A stretch of DNA of 64,000 bases from CAYHCE01 sp964355015 (lineage in GTDB: Bacteria; Cyanobacteriota; Cyanobacteriia; PCC-6307; Cyanobiaceae): NCBI GenBank assembly GCA_964355015.1, contig CAYHCE010000003.1:95962-159961 (forward strand). Reading direction: 5' to 3'. Every line of letters begins with the position of its first letter. Positions within the stretch are counted from its first letter, which is position 1. The notes below the pieces were generated by a model. That model was not told the DNA's origin, ran no database searches, and was given only the letters and a program-made list of their open reading frames with translations. Positions 41,688 to 49,294 of the stretch are shown piece after piece. The translations under genes were made by a program, and so were the position numbers.

Positions 41688-42446
41688 TTATTGTACTCCA
41701 GTGCTCAGCATGGCAACTGCAATCCAGAGCACGAGTCCCGTGATCACGAAACCTCCGGCTGCCACTGTATTCTGCCAGAGCTTTCGAGCCCACGGTGCGG
41801 GGGCGTTGGCGAGCCAGGCCGGTCGTTGGGTGATGGCGTTCTGCCAGACCAGCTTGGCGGGAGCTCGCATGGCGGCTTTGTCCCTCCAGGCGCTGTCGTA
41901 GCGGGGGGCCTGCTGGTTGAAGGGCATGGTGCCCAAGGCTTGGCCGGGCAAAGTACGTGACCTCTGGTAGGGAACGGCATTATATCCAAATGTATCCATG
42001 TATTCTTCTGAATCCAGTAGTGTATTAATAAACGCCCCGAGACCATGCTGGGCGATCAGGATGGAGTAGGCGAGCCGCTCACGATTGCCGTGTACAGGAC
42101 GTCCCAGGACCCGGTTCACCACCTGCTCAACCATGCGGTAGTTGCTGTTGCAGCGGTAGAAATCGTCCCGGAATTTGCGAGACAGCAGCAGACCACGCAC
42201 GAAATCCCGCATCGTGATCTGGCCGTTCCGCAGCTGCGACTCAAGCGCTGGATCACGATCGACTTTGAAGGCGTGAAAGAAGATCTGTTGGTAGGCCTGT
42301 GCAACCTGGCTCTCAAAGTTGCCGTTGCCGCTGAGCTCACCAGCTCCGGACTGTAACTCACGGCTGTCCTGTCCGCCGGGCACCAGGAAGCTGTTCACCC
42401 GCGCATTCATGGTAAGCAGCTGTGTAGCAAGAAGCGGGAGGGCCAT
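41688..42446 (-). CDS. cpcL: CpcL-type (CpcG2) membrane-anchored rod linker
   Basis: CpcG-family linker of 252 residues. The PBS-linker domain is at about residues 40-165 (AYQQIFFHAFKVDRDPALES, ITMRDFVRGLLLSRKFRDDF, MVEQVVNRVLGRPVHG, NTLLDSEEYMDTFGYNAVPY). A Pro/Ala-rich segment follows, and the C-terminus is a hydrophobic helix (GFVITGLVLWIAVAML) with a short tail. CpcG1-type rod-core linkers lack that helix; CpcL uses it to attach rods to the thylakoid membrane and photosystem I/NDH. ATG at 42446. Function in this strain is inferred from the architecture. Confidence 0.85.
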   Translation of the reverse strand: MALPLLATQLLTMNARVNSFLVPGGQDSRELQSGAGELSGNGNFESQVAQAYQQIFFHAFKVDRDPALESQLRNGQITMRDFVRGLLLSRKFRDDFYRCNSNYRMVEQVVNRVLGRPVHGNRERLAYSILIAQHGLGAFINTLLDSEEYMDTFGYNAVPYQRSRTLPGQALGTMPFNQQAPRYDSAWRDKAAMRAPAKLVWQNAITQRPAWLANAPAPWARKLWQNTVAAGGFVITGLVLWIAVAMLSTGVQ

Positions 42447-42921
42447 GGGCGAATGAAATCTGTTGAATTATCCAACGCCTCTAAGCTGCATCAGATCTCG
42501 TCAGGATGAATGTACATCAAGCTTCACTTCTGTTGATCTGGTCAGCGGACACCCCCCTTGCTTGTGGCTGCGACTTGTGCGAGCGGGCGCCTGGGTGCAT
42601 CCAGAAGCAAGGAGCTGGGCAAGCCTTTGCATGGGGGTAGTGGCAGCATCCAGTGCCCCTTCGATCGACGGCGAGGCAGACTTCGTTTACTTGGAGGATC
42701 CAATCTTTTGTTACTGGTGCTCAGTCTTGGGTGTATTCGGCGCAGGAGTCGATTGAGCTGGTAGAGCCCCCCCTGCCCATGCAGAGCGGTGTTGGTTGTG
42801 ACGCATTCCCTACTATCTGTTGGTGGCTTTGTCAGCCAGTAGCAGGCATAAAAAAGGGCTCCGACTGGAGCCCTTTGCATTTTGATGGTAATCCGTGTTG
42901 AGCCAAGGGGCTAGAACGAGG
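42447..42921. other. Intergenic region between cpcL and cpcA
   Basis: 475 bp holding the cpcA terminator at 42850-42876 and, next to cpcL, the presumed cpcL promoter. Overlapping open frames on both strands (for example 42542-42880) show no family resemblance. I see no RNA gene. Confidence 0.5.
42850..42876 (-). terminator. Rho-independent terminator of cpcBA
   Basis: Minus-strand stem GGGCTCC/GGAGCCC (42856-42862 with 42867-42873), 4-nt loop, followed by six T residues. It lies 46 bp after the cpcA stop. Confidence 0.88.
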
Positions 42922-43413
42922 TCAAACCAACGCGTTGATGGCGTAGTCGATGTAGTTGTTGGCCTCGGTTGCTGCTTCACCGCTAAGTCCGTGGTTGGAC
43001 TTGATATAGCCCAGCGCCTCCACGTACCACGACGGAGAAAGCTCGAACGACCGGTTGATCTCGTCGATACCAGCAATCAGGTATTCATCCATTGGGCCGG
43101 TCCCACCAGCCACAAGGCAGTAGGTGACCATGCGGAGGTAGTAACCGATGTCACGAGCGCACTTGTCTTTGCCACGCTGGTCGGCGGCGTAATTGGCCCC
43201 TTGCATCTGTATTGTGTAAGGGAACTTGCTGTAGACCGCTTGGGCAGCACCATTGACCAAGGAGTCCGCTTTCGCAGTCAAGCTCTTGGCGGCTTCAAGG
43301 GCAACCTTGGCCCGCGTGAAACGCCCAAAAGCTGCGTTGATTTCGGTGTTGCTCAGAAAGCGGCCTTGCGAGTCAGCGGAGGCAACGGCTTCGGTGAGGG
43401 GAGTCTTCGACAT
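42922..43413 (-). CDS. cpcA: Phycocyanin alpha subunit
   Basis: Biliprotein of the core-proximal rod. The 163-residue protein has MSKTPLTEAVASADSQGRFL at the N-terminus and the single bilin site Cys85 (Cys84 of the usual numbering) in GKDKCARDIGYYLRMVTYC. The bilin may be PCB or PEB depending on whether the adjacent-island CpcE/F pair is CpcEF or RpcEF. cpcB lies 42 bp upstream. A terminator follows. Could be called rpcA if the product is R-phycocyanin. Confidence 0.95.
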   Translation of the reverse strand: MSKTPLTEAVASADSQGRFLSNTEINAAFGRFTRAKVALEAAKSLTAKADSLVNGAAQAVYSKFPYTIQMQGANYAADQRGKDKCARDIGYYLRMVTYCLVAGGTGPMDEYLIAGIDEINRSFELSPSWYVEALGYIKSNHGLSGEAATEANNYIDYAINALV

Positions 43414-43455
43414 GGTTGAAGGGGAGGAAGAAGGGGTACCTGAGAGGAAGGTCGA

Positions 43456-43974
43456 TCAGCCGACGGAGGCGGCGGCGCGATCGAAATAGGTGCCGATCTC
43501 GGAGACGAGTGCTGAGCAGTCACCGGAGGTGATGCCGCTGCGGTCATTGACGGTGGCGATCGCAGCTGCCTTCATCTTGCGAACACCTTCAGCAACGGAA
43601 GCTCCGGGTGTGCCAAGGGCCAAATAGGTTTCCCGAAGGCCGTTGAGGCAGCGGTCTTCGAGCACCGAAGCGTCCCCGGTGAAAATGGAGTAGGAGATGT
43701 AGCGGAGAATGATCTCCATGTCGCGCAGGCATGCGGCCATGCGACGGCTGGTGTAGGCGTTTCCACCTGGGGCGATCAGGCTCGGCTGCTGAGCGAAAAG
43801 ATCGCGAGCAGCATTGGTCACGATTTTGGATGCATTGGATGTGATCCGGTTGACGGCATCCATGCGCTTGTTGCTGTCGGCCACCATCGCCGCAAGGGCG
43901 TCGATCTGACCAGCGTTGATGAATTCGCCGCGGGCATCAGCCTGAGCAACGACCTTGGTGAAGGCGTCGAACAT
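43456..43974 (-). CDS. cpcB: Phycocyanin beta subunit
   Basis: The 172-residue partner of CpcA, exactly the standard length. Bilin sites are Cys82 (RMAACLRDMEIILRY) and Cys153 (SGDCSALVSEIGTYF); Asn72 in GGNAYTSRR is the usual methylated residue. Start at 43974 is fixed by MFDAFTKVVAQADARGEF and by an AGGAGC box 9 nt upstream. Cys153 is the expected substrate of the CpcT encoded at 46 kb. First gene of the cpcBA transcript, behind a long non-coding leader. Confidence 0.96.
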   Translation of the reverse strand: MFDAFTKVVAQADARGEFINAGQIDALAAMVADSNKRMDAVNRITSNASKIVTNAARDLFAQQPSLIAPGGNAYTSRRMAACLRDMEIILRYISYSIFTGDASVLEDRCLNGLRETYLALGTPGASVAEGVRKMKAAAIATVNDRSGITSGDCSALVSEIGTYFDRAAASVG

Positions 43975-43983
43975 GTGAATAAA

Positions 43984-43989
43984 GCTCCT
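43984..43989 (-). promoter_or_regulatory. Ribosome binding site of cpcB
   Basis: Minus-strand AGGAGC, 9 nt before the ATG, a good match to the anti-Shine-Dalgarno and stronger than most in this window, in keeping with very high expression. Confidence 0.7.
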
Positions 43990-44527
43990 TTTGTCGCCGG
44001 GTGGGGTCGGGAGTAGGTGTTCAAGACGAAAGAGCCTGAGGCCCTCTCGGGTACCTTGTTCAGTTGTGCCTGGTATTGCCCGGCGTGGCCGGACACACCC
44101 AGAAGCGCCCTGACTGGACCTTGGCAATTGTCGGATACGTCTGTCTGTCTCATGAGCCATGCTTAACAAACAGTCACCAGGCTTTCTTGTGCCTCTGCGC
44201 CAATGGGCTTTGCGACGTCAGGCAGCTTCTCAGGGGGAGCGTGTACGGCTGCTCTGAATGGTGTATCAGTTCATGCATCATCCTGACCGCTGACTGGAAT
44301 GAGCCATGCGGCTATGAAGGTATGCGTGTAGGCCTGTGCGCATCGGCATTCCAGCCACTTGTTCAGCTGCGAAGGGTTTGGTCGCTTGGCCTCCAGCGCT
44401 TACTGATCGGTAGGTTCTTTGCGGATTACGAAGGCAAACTCAAAGAAAGCCCTAAGGATCCAGACTGCGATTCGCTCTGCATCGAGAACTCTCCAGTTCA
44501 AGTCGTTAGAAATTGTCGTGTCGACAG

Positions 44528-44552
44528 GGAAAAGCCCCGTGGTGGGGCTGGT
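44528..44552 (-). terminator. Probable rho-independent terminator of the CpcD-like gene
   Basis: Minus-strand AGCCCC/GGGGCT stem (44533-44538 with 44544-44549), 5-nt loop, followed by four T residues. It sits 40 bp after the stop of the 73-residue CpcD-like gene. The T tract is short. Confidence 0.65.
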
Positions 44553-44591
44553 TTTGGCTGCATGAGCAGGCTTGGCCTGTAAGCCTATGGT

Positions 44592-44813
44592 TCAGGAGTT
44601 AAGGTAGTTGGCCGCACCGCTCACTTGAACATTCGTGATCTTGCCGCCTAGCCTTTGCACCAACTGTAGGGCTTTACTCATAGATGAATAAGGAACCTCC
44701 ATGACACAATCAGAGCTGCGAACGTAGCTGTTGTTTGCCAGACCGGTGACCCTGATGGTGACTTGGCGGTTGCTGCTGATCTCGCTGCCGCGAGTGCCTG
44801 CTGAAACTTTCAT
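44592..44813 (-). CDS. Small CpcD-like rod linker
   Basis: A 73-residue protein of the CpcD/ApcC small-linker fold: RQVTIRVTGLANNS, then VMEVPYSSMSKALQLVQRLG and GKITNVQVSG follow the family pattern (strand, x-VPYxxM, helix, GGxIxxV). It may cap PC or PE rods. It is transcribed toward cpcBA on the same strand but is separated by its own terminator and 617 bp. In cpc operons cpcD lies after cpcBA, so the position is unusual. Confidence 0.75.
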   Translation of the reverse strand: MKVSAGTRGSEISSNRQVTIRVTGLANNSYVRSSDCVMEVPYSSMSKALQLVQRLGGKITNVQVSGAANYLNS

Positions 44814-45267
44814 GGCTGGAGCCGCAAAGGGGTGTGTGGGGAGGAGAATTCAGTTGATCTAGCCGCCGCTGGAGTTGTGCCCAGCTTGCTGGTGGAACTC
44901 CTCATTTAACGTTAGCAACCGTGCGCAGCACAAGTGAGGAGCTCCGATCAGCGTACGGCTGAGGTCTGAGATAGCCTTGCTGAGCAGCTCTGAACCCAAC
45001 TGTTGAACGATCGTGAAGACTTGGAGCCCATGTGCCTCGTTTTTCGAGTATTAACTGGGTGCAGGCGTGGTGGGGGGGGATAAGGTTAATTATTGACAGG
45101 TGATTGATAGTTTTTTCTTCCTTCAGCATAGCTTTCTGCCTTCTTTGTCGATGATATCGGATGCGGCCTCGATGTAAGCGCAGGCTTAAGAATCTTTACA
45201 AAGGATGGGTCTGGCGTGTCTTCTGAGCGGCGATAGCATTGAGAAAACGCAGTCCGCAGTCTGACTC
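44814..45267. other. Intergenic region, divergent promoters
   Basis: 454 bp, A+T-rich near 45060-45140, between the CpcD-like gene (minus) and the helical protein gene (plus). It has a G-run (GGTGGGGGGGGATAAGG near 45070) and several short A/T tracts suitable for promoters. No gene, RNA or long repeat seen. Confidence 0.5.
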
Positions 45268-45771
45268 ATGACGTTCGCTTCGGAGGTCGTTCCCTGGCCA
45301 CATCGACTTGGGTCCCAGCTTCAGATCCTAAGTGAGCTCAGCGAAACGCTCACCCTGCGGCTCCTTGATCTGGAGGAGCGTCTTTCCCTCTGCGAGGGCC
45401 AGATCGGCAGGCTTGATGGCCAGCACGTTGATGGCTCCGCTGTGATGGTGGATTTGCTGGAGCAGACAGAGGATCGGCTCTCTCGTCTGGAGGCGCTGCT
45501 GGATGCTGCCGTCGCCACCACCGCGACCACACAGGGAGTGCCTTGCCTTGAGGTTGTGCCAACGAGGTCCGAGCTGCTGATCGAAGAACCCTTCGCTCTG
45601 GAGGCCGCTGTAGAGGCCCCACCAAGCGGACGAATGGATCCCTGTGCTGTTGGCCGCTCAGAGGAGTTGCTTTCCTCTCGTGAGCATGTGGAGCTGGGAA
45701 GCAACTCCTTTGCACCTGAGCCGTTCCACGAAGAAGAGGAACAGGCCTTCATGGATGAGCTCAGTGGCTGA
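45268..45771 (+). CDS. Helical, acidic protein of unknown function in the phycobilisome island
   Basis: A 167-residue protein. Residues about 12-80 form a likely coiled coil (LGSQLQILSELSETLTLRLL, LEERLSLCEGQIGRL, VDLLEQTEDRLSRLEALLDA). The rest is acidic and probably disordered, ending FHEEEEQAFMDELSG. No signal peptide. It is divergent from the CpcD-like gene and convergent with cpcT. Its place beside cpcBA/cpcT suggests a phycobilisome-related role, but no motif shows it. Reminiscent of the unknown genes listed in picocyanobacterial rod regions. Confidence 0.65.
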   Translation: MTFASEVVPWPHRLGSQLQILSELSETLTLRLLDLEERLSLCEGQIGRLDGQHVDGSAVMVDLLEQTEDRLSRLEALLDAAVATTATTQGVPCLEVVPTRSELLIEEPFALEAAVEAPPSGRMDPCAVGRSEELLSSREHVELGSNSFAPEPFHEEEEQAFMDELSG

Positions 45772-45974
45772 TGCCATCGATCAGGGGCTCGCGACTGAGG
45801 CCTGAACGCATTCCTCTTTCTACGGGTTCTGTCCTCCAGATACTACAGAGCTGGTGGTGATGCATGCAGCCTCGCAGTACACAACAGTTCTATTGAGCAG
45901 ACCATTGCTCAGCGCTAGTAAAGATGACTTCAGGATGTTTTCGGGTCTATCCAGTGCCTCGCATAGTAGGGCGA

Positions 45975-46580
45975 TCATCGGGTTAGAGCTTCCTCCCAGT
46001 TGGCTGGGACTTCGTTACTGAAGTCATGCGTGCGTTGGAATTCAAACGGACCTGCCAGTGAGCCCCATAGACGTACGTGGGTGCTGGGATCATGTCCGCG
46101 ATCGATCGTGCGCATGCCCAAGGGATCGAGTTCGAAACGGCTCACGAGATAGGCAGTGACGCCCTTGCGCTCCACGAGGCAGCGGCAACCCTGCTCCACT
46201 TCACCGACGAATCCGTTTCCCTGCTCGCGCACCACGTAGGTGCATCCTTCGAGCAGGCGCAGATCTTGGTCCTGAATCTGGGCCATGAGCTCGGGATCCT
46301 CGACGGCGCCCCAGAAGCGTTGCTCCTCTCGGAGGGCCTGGTTATGGATGAGCAGTTCGCCGCCGGGAGCTTTCTCCGCTCTCAGCACCCGAATCCGGTA
46401 GGGCTGGGCAGGTGCAACCGAATACCACTGCTCCAGCAGCAGTGATCCTGGCGCCAACTGGGGCAGGGGCCGGAACCGCACCAGGATGTGGGCGTAGATC
46501 GGTGGATTTTCAAAGGCCTGATCCTGATTGCTGAAGCCGGCGCTCAGCATCTGAATCAGGCGCAGCAGGGCACTGGTCAT
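45975..46580 (-). CDS. cpcT: T-type phycobiliprotein lyase CpcT
   Basis: CpcT attaches phycocyanobilin to Cys153 of beta-phycocyanin. The 201-residue protein shows MLSAGFSNQDQAFENPPIYA near residue 10, ILVRFRPLPQ near 32, LLEQWYSVAPAQPYRIRVLR near 46, GEVEQGCRCLVERKGVTAYL near 124, and DRGHDPSTHVRLWGSLAGPF near 159. These are the same blocks as in CpeT at 33.4 kb, but it lies beside the PC genes, which supports the PC subgroup. Only 31 bp separate its start from the IS481 remnant, so its original upstream region may be lost or altered. Confidence 0.87.
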   Translation of the reverse strand: MTSALLRLIQMLSAGFSNQDQAFENPPIYAHILVRFRPLPQLAPGSLLLEQWYSVAPAQPYRIRVLRAEKAPGGELLIHNQALREEQRFWGAVEDPELMAQIQDQDLRLLEGCTYVVREQGNGFVGEVEQGCRCLVERKGVTAYLVSRFELDPLGMRTIDRGHDPSTHVRLWGSLAGPFEFQRTHDFSNEVPANWEEALTR

Positions 46581-46611
46581 GGCTGGAATCCTATGAGCTA
46601 GGTGTGATTTC

Positions 46612-47497
46612 TCACCAGGTCATGCAGCACTCAGCAGCCTGCTGGAGGCATTGCTGAGGCGTGCGGCCACCGAGTGCCATGTCGCCCCAGTGGCCTTTCA
46701 AGTGCCCCAGGTAGCGCGGCAGCCAATGGTTGCCTCCTCCGCGGTGTGGCAGGCGACGATCTGGGCCCCTACCAACAGGAGGGTCTTGATCAACCGTTCT
46801 GCCTTGCCGTTGGTCTGCGGTTCATGGGGCTTGGTGCGGATGGGCCTCAGATCCTCTGCCTGTAAGGCTTTGTGCCAGTCGACTGAGCTCTCGGCAGAGC
46901 CGATGTCCGAGTGGATGCTTCGTCAGGTGATCGCCTGCTCGCAGAACCAGCCCACGGCCCGGGCTCGGAAGCCCAAGTCGTGGTTGTCTTCTCTTCGGCA
47001 GCACATTGACGCAGGCCAGGCGTGTGGCGTTATCGATCGCGACGTGCACCTTCTCGTTTCCGGCCCCCCTGGAGGAGCCTTGACGGCGATCACCAGTGAC
47101 CCGGTGGTTGGCCTACACGCTCAAAGCAGGCAACCCGCCTTGGTTCGACAGGGATCATGGCGCCTGGCCGTTCCCTTGGTGACCGCTGCACCGGTTTCCA
47201 CTGGGTCGCAGCAGCCCTTCCGGCCAGGGCTCCAAGTTTTTGGGCCGTCCCAGCCCCAGGGCTTTCATGGTCCGGCCAACCGTGGCGTGGGGCCCGGTCA
47301 GGGCTTTGGTGTTCCGCCTGTGTTGGTGCACCGCCTTCGCGAAGCCGCGCTAGCCGCTTGTAGGCCGAACGCCGGCTGATTGCAACCCCTGCCGCTCGCG
47401 GCTTGAGCGCTGCTGCCTCGTCGTGGTGCCGCCTGATGAGGCGTTCCCGACCGAATGGCGTCAGCCGGGCTTGGGGTGGCTCGGCATGGGTCGTGAG
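46612..47497 (-). mobile_element. Decayed IS481-family transposase
   Basis: Minus-strand pieces in several frames together reconstruct an IS481-type transposase: LTPFGRERLIRRHHDEAAAL and AISRRSAYKRLARLREGG (N-terminal helix-turn-helix, 47400-47490), MIPVEPRRVACFERVG (about 47130), HVAIDNATRLACVNVLP (about 47030), RAVGWFCEQAIT then a stop (about 46930), PHEPQTNGKAERLIKTLL with the catalytic Glu (about 46790), and WLPRYLGHLKGHWGDMALGG to the final stop at 46612. At least two frameshifts and one internal stop make it inactive. Terminal inverted repeats were not identified, so only the coding remnant is delimited. It lies at the tRNA-Phe end of the island. Confidence 0.85.
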
Positions 47498-47610
47498 GTC
47501 TTGTGAGGGGCGGTGACACCTCAACCCTGGCGATCCCACACTCCCTTGTCAGCCGGAACAACGTGGTTGTGCTACACAGCTAGGCGTGCCGGTCTTGTCT
47601 CCAACAGCCC

Positions 47611-47847
47611 TCAGATCTTCAGCAGCCGCAACCGGAAGCCGGCGACCTGGCGCACCAGCTCAGGCTGGCTCTGGGCGAAGGGATGGTCGCTTAACTCGGC
47701 AAGGATGCGCTCTACGGTCGCTTCCCGATCCTGGGATTCCATCGGCTGACGCACAGTCATCCGTTCCCAGGCCGTATCGAAGGCCATGCCGTAGCTATCG
47801 GCATTGTTGAACTGCTGATCAGCGGGTCGTTCGGGTGGTGTTCGCAT
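47611..47847 (-). CDS. Small hypothetical protein next to tRNA-Phe
   Basis: A 78-residue protein (SYGMAFDTAWERMTVRQPME, then ATVERILAELSDHPFAQSQP and ELVRQVAGFRLRLLKI). The C-terminal half looks like two helices. ATG at 47847 chosen; a longer frame to 47901 has a poor start. It lies between the transposase relic and tRNA-Phe on the same strand as both. Unrecognised. Confidence 0.5.
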   Translation of the reverse strand: MRTPPERPADQQFNNADSYGMAFDTAWERMTVRQPMESQDREATVERILAELSDHPFAQSQPELVRQVAGFRLRLLKI

Positions 47848-47967
47848 CGCTTCTGGTGGGAAAGTCCCTGGTGGGACAAAGTGGACGATCGAACCGTCCA
47901 ACCGACCGAGGAACTGGTAGGAGTGCCTCGGCTTGGCTCCCCGCCGGCTTCGTGCAGCTGATCGCCT

Positions 47968-48732
47968 TCAAAGGAGGATGCCAGGACCCAGATTTGAACT
48001 GGGGACACGGCGATTTTCAGTCGCCTGCTCTACCAACTGAGCTATCCCGGCCGGCCGCTTGGCAGCACCAGCGGATCCTAGATCACGGCCAGGTGCGGGA
48101 GTGCGGGCCAGGCAGGCCAGTCCCGCCACCCGGTAGCCACCCTGCCGCAGGGCGTCGGCGGCTGCCGACGCGGTGGCTCCGGTGGTGAGGATGTCGTCCA
48201 CCAGCAGCAGGATCGGTGCCGCCACGGGGCTGCATCCGTCCGGGGGGACGCCGAGTGTGGTGAAGGCCTCCGCCTGGTTGAGTGCCCGCAGGCGGCGGTT
48301 CAGATGGTGCTGCCCCAGGGTCGGACGGCTGCGCCTGAGGGGTTCGAGCCGGGGCAGCCCCAGGCCTTCGCAGATCAGCAGTGGCAGGGGATTCCCCCGC
48401 CGCTTCCAGCTCGGGATCGCCACGAGCGCCGCCTCGGCCAGCGAGGCGGGCAGGGTGCGGCGCAGGGCCCGGGCCAGGCTCCGCAGGGTGCGGGCCTGGG
48501 GCTCCCGCCGTTGCCGCAGCAGCAGGGAGCGCAGCTCGTGGCGGTACCAGCCCAGGGCCCAGAAGGGCAGGGGGTCGCTCCCCTGCAGGCCGGTGCTCGG
48601 CAGGGAGAGTTGCTGGCGGCAGGTCCGGCAGGGCAGCGTTCGCTCGTCCTGCTCCTGCAGGGGCTGGCGGCAGAGCTCGCAGCTGGCCACGGTCAGCAGG
48701 TCGAGGCAGCCGCGCAGCACGGCATGGAACAT
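47968..48732 (-). CDS. comF: ComF-family phosphoribosyltransferase-like protein
   Basis: Type I phosphoribosyltransferase relative linked to DNA uptake in competent bacteria. The 254-residue frame has an N-terminal zinc site (CELCRQPL and CRTCRQQL near residues 18-41), LVAIPSWKRRGNPLPLLIC near 104, LNRRLRALNQAEAF near 145, and the PRPP loop ILLLVDDILTTGATASAAAD near 178. No stop occurs at the normal end of the domain: the frame continues through the whole tRNA-Phe gene (GIAQLVEQATENRRVPSSNL is translated tRNA) and stops at 47968. The last 35 or so residues are therefore probably not functional. Confidence 0.87.
   Translation of the reverse strand: MFHAVLRGCLDLLTVASCELCRQPLQEQDERTLPCRTCRQQLSLPSTGLQGSDPLPFWALGWYRHELRSLLLRQRREPQARTLRSLARALRRTLPASLAEAALVAIPSWKRRGNPLPLLICEGLGLPRLEPLRRSRPTLGQHHLNRRLRALNQAEAFTTLGVPPDGCSPVAAPILLLVDDILTTGATASAAADALRQGGYRVAGLACLARTPAPGRDLGSAGAAKRPAGIAQLVEQATENRRVPSSNLGPGILL
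47979..48051 (-). tRNA. tRNA-Phe (GAA)
   Basis: A 73-nt cloverleaf on the minus strand. Acceptor GCCGGGA pairs with TCCTGGC (one G-U pair), discriminator A at 47979. The anticodon stem encloses CTGAAAA with GAA at 48016-48018, and the T-arm reads CCCAG-TTCAAAT-CTGGG. CCA is not encoded. Its 3' end faces the phycobilisome island. Confidence 0.97.
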
Positions 48733-48802
48733 GGCAGGGCGGCCCGGTGGAGCCGCGGCGATCAGACCCGCTCAGGATTCCCAGCGTTTCCAGGTTCGCC
48801 CC

Positions 48803-49072
48803 TCAGCCCGTCGGCAGGGCCCGCAGCATGGCCACCAGAGTTCGGTGGGCATCCTCGCTGTCACTGAGGGGGTGATCGAAGCCGACCGAGACGGTGGTCC
48901 CGTCCACCTCCAGATCCATCGCCTCGGGCCGCACCCGCAGCATCCGGGCCGTGCCGGGGTCCGCCACCCCGCCGTAATGGCGCGCGTAGGCCAGCACGGC
49001 TGCGGCGTGGTCCTGGTTCATGTGCTGGCAGATGCGTGCACTGACGGCTTCGGTGAGGGGATCGGCGGCCAT
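48803..49072 (-). CDS. DUF2470-type protein
   Basis: An 89-residue protein (SARICQHMNQDHAAAVLAYA near residue 10, MLRVRPEAMDLEVDG near 44, VSVGFDHPLSDSEDAHRTLV near 63). The HMNQDH segment is the hallmark of the DUF2470 fold, found alone or fused to haem-utilisation-like domains, and in plants in a family affecting photosynthetic protein accumulation. ATG at 49072 gives the single-domain length. Biochemical role unknown. Confidence 0.85.
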   Translation of the reverse strand: MAADPLTEAVSARICQHMNQDHAAAVLAYARHYGGVADPGTARMLRVRPEAMDLEVDGTTVSVGFDHPLSDSEDAHRTLVAMLRALPTG

Positions 49073-49131
49073 GACGTGGCGGGGGCTGGGAGCTGACTGA
49101 GGATTCTGGCGGGGCCAGCCGGCCTTTCGCC

Positions 49132-49251
49132 TCAGCCGGCCGCGAACCGTTGCCAGAGCAGCAGGGCCAGCCGCAGCCCGCTGAAGGCCACGTAGCCGGC
49201 CAGCAGCACGAACAGGGTCATGGAGACGGCGGTGCGGATGCGTTCGTTCAT
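49132..49251 (-). CDS. Small single-pass membrane protein
   Basis: A 39-residue frame MNERIRTAVSMTLFVLLAGY followed by VAFSGLRLALLLWQRFAAG: a basic start and one or one-and-a-half hydrophobic helices. ATG at 49251. It is between the DUF2470 gene and the sugar kinase gene on the same strand. It looks like a real small membrane protein because of its composition, but its shortness leaves doubt. Confidence 0.45.
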   Translation of the reverse strand: MNERIRTAVSMTLFVLLAGYVAFSGLRLALLLWQRFAAG

Positions 49252-49294
49252 GGGCGGAAGGGGCGTCCGGGCGGATCCGCTCCATCCTCGGTGC

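Larger units (their letters stand above)
43975..44591. other. Long upstream region of cpcBA
   Basis: 617 bp between cpcB and the CpcD-like gene. It contains the terminator of the latter at its far end and must hold the cpcBA promoter and leader. A 172-codon plus-strand frame (44064-44582) has a Cys-rich translation resembling nothing and is taken as chance. No sRNA is recognised. Confidence 0.55.

Noticed and set aside
44064..44582. A 172-codon plus-strand frame upstream of cpcB
   Set aside because: Unusually Cys-rich, no family resemblance, and it runs over the terminator of the CpcD-like gene.
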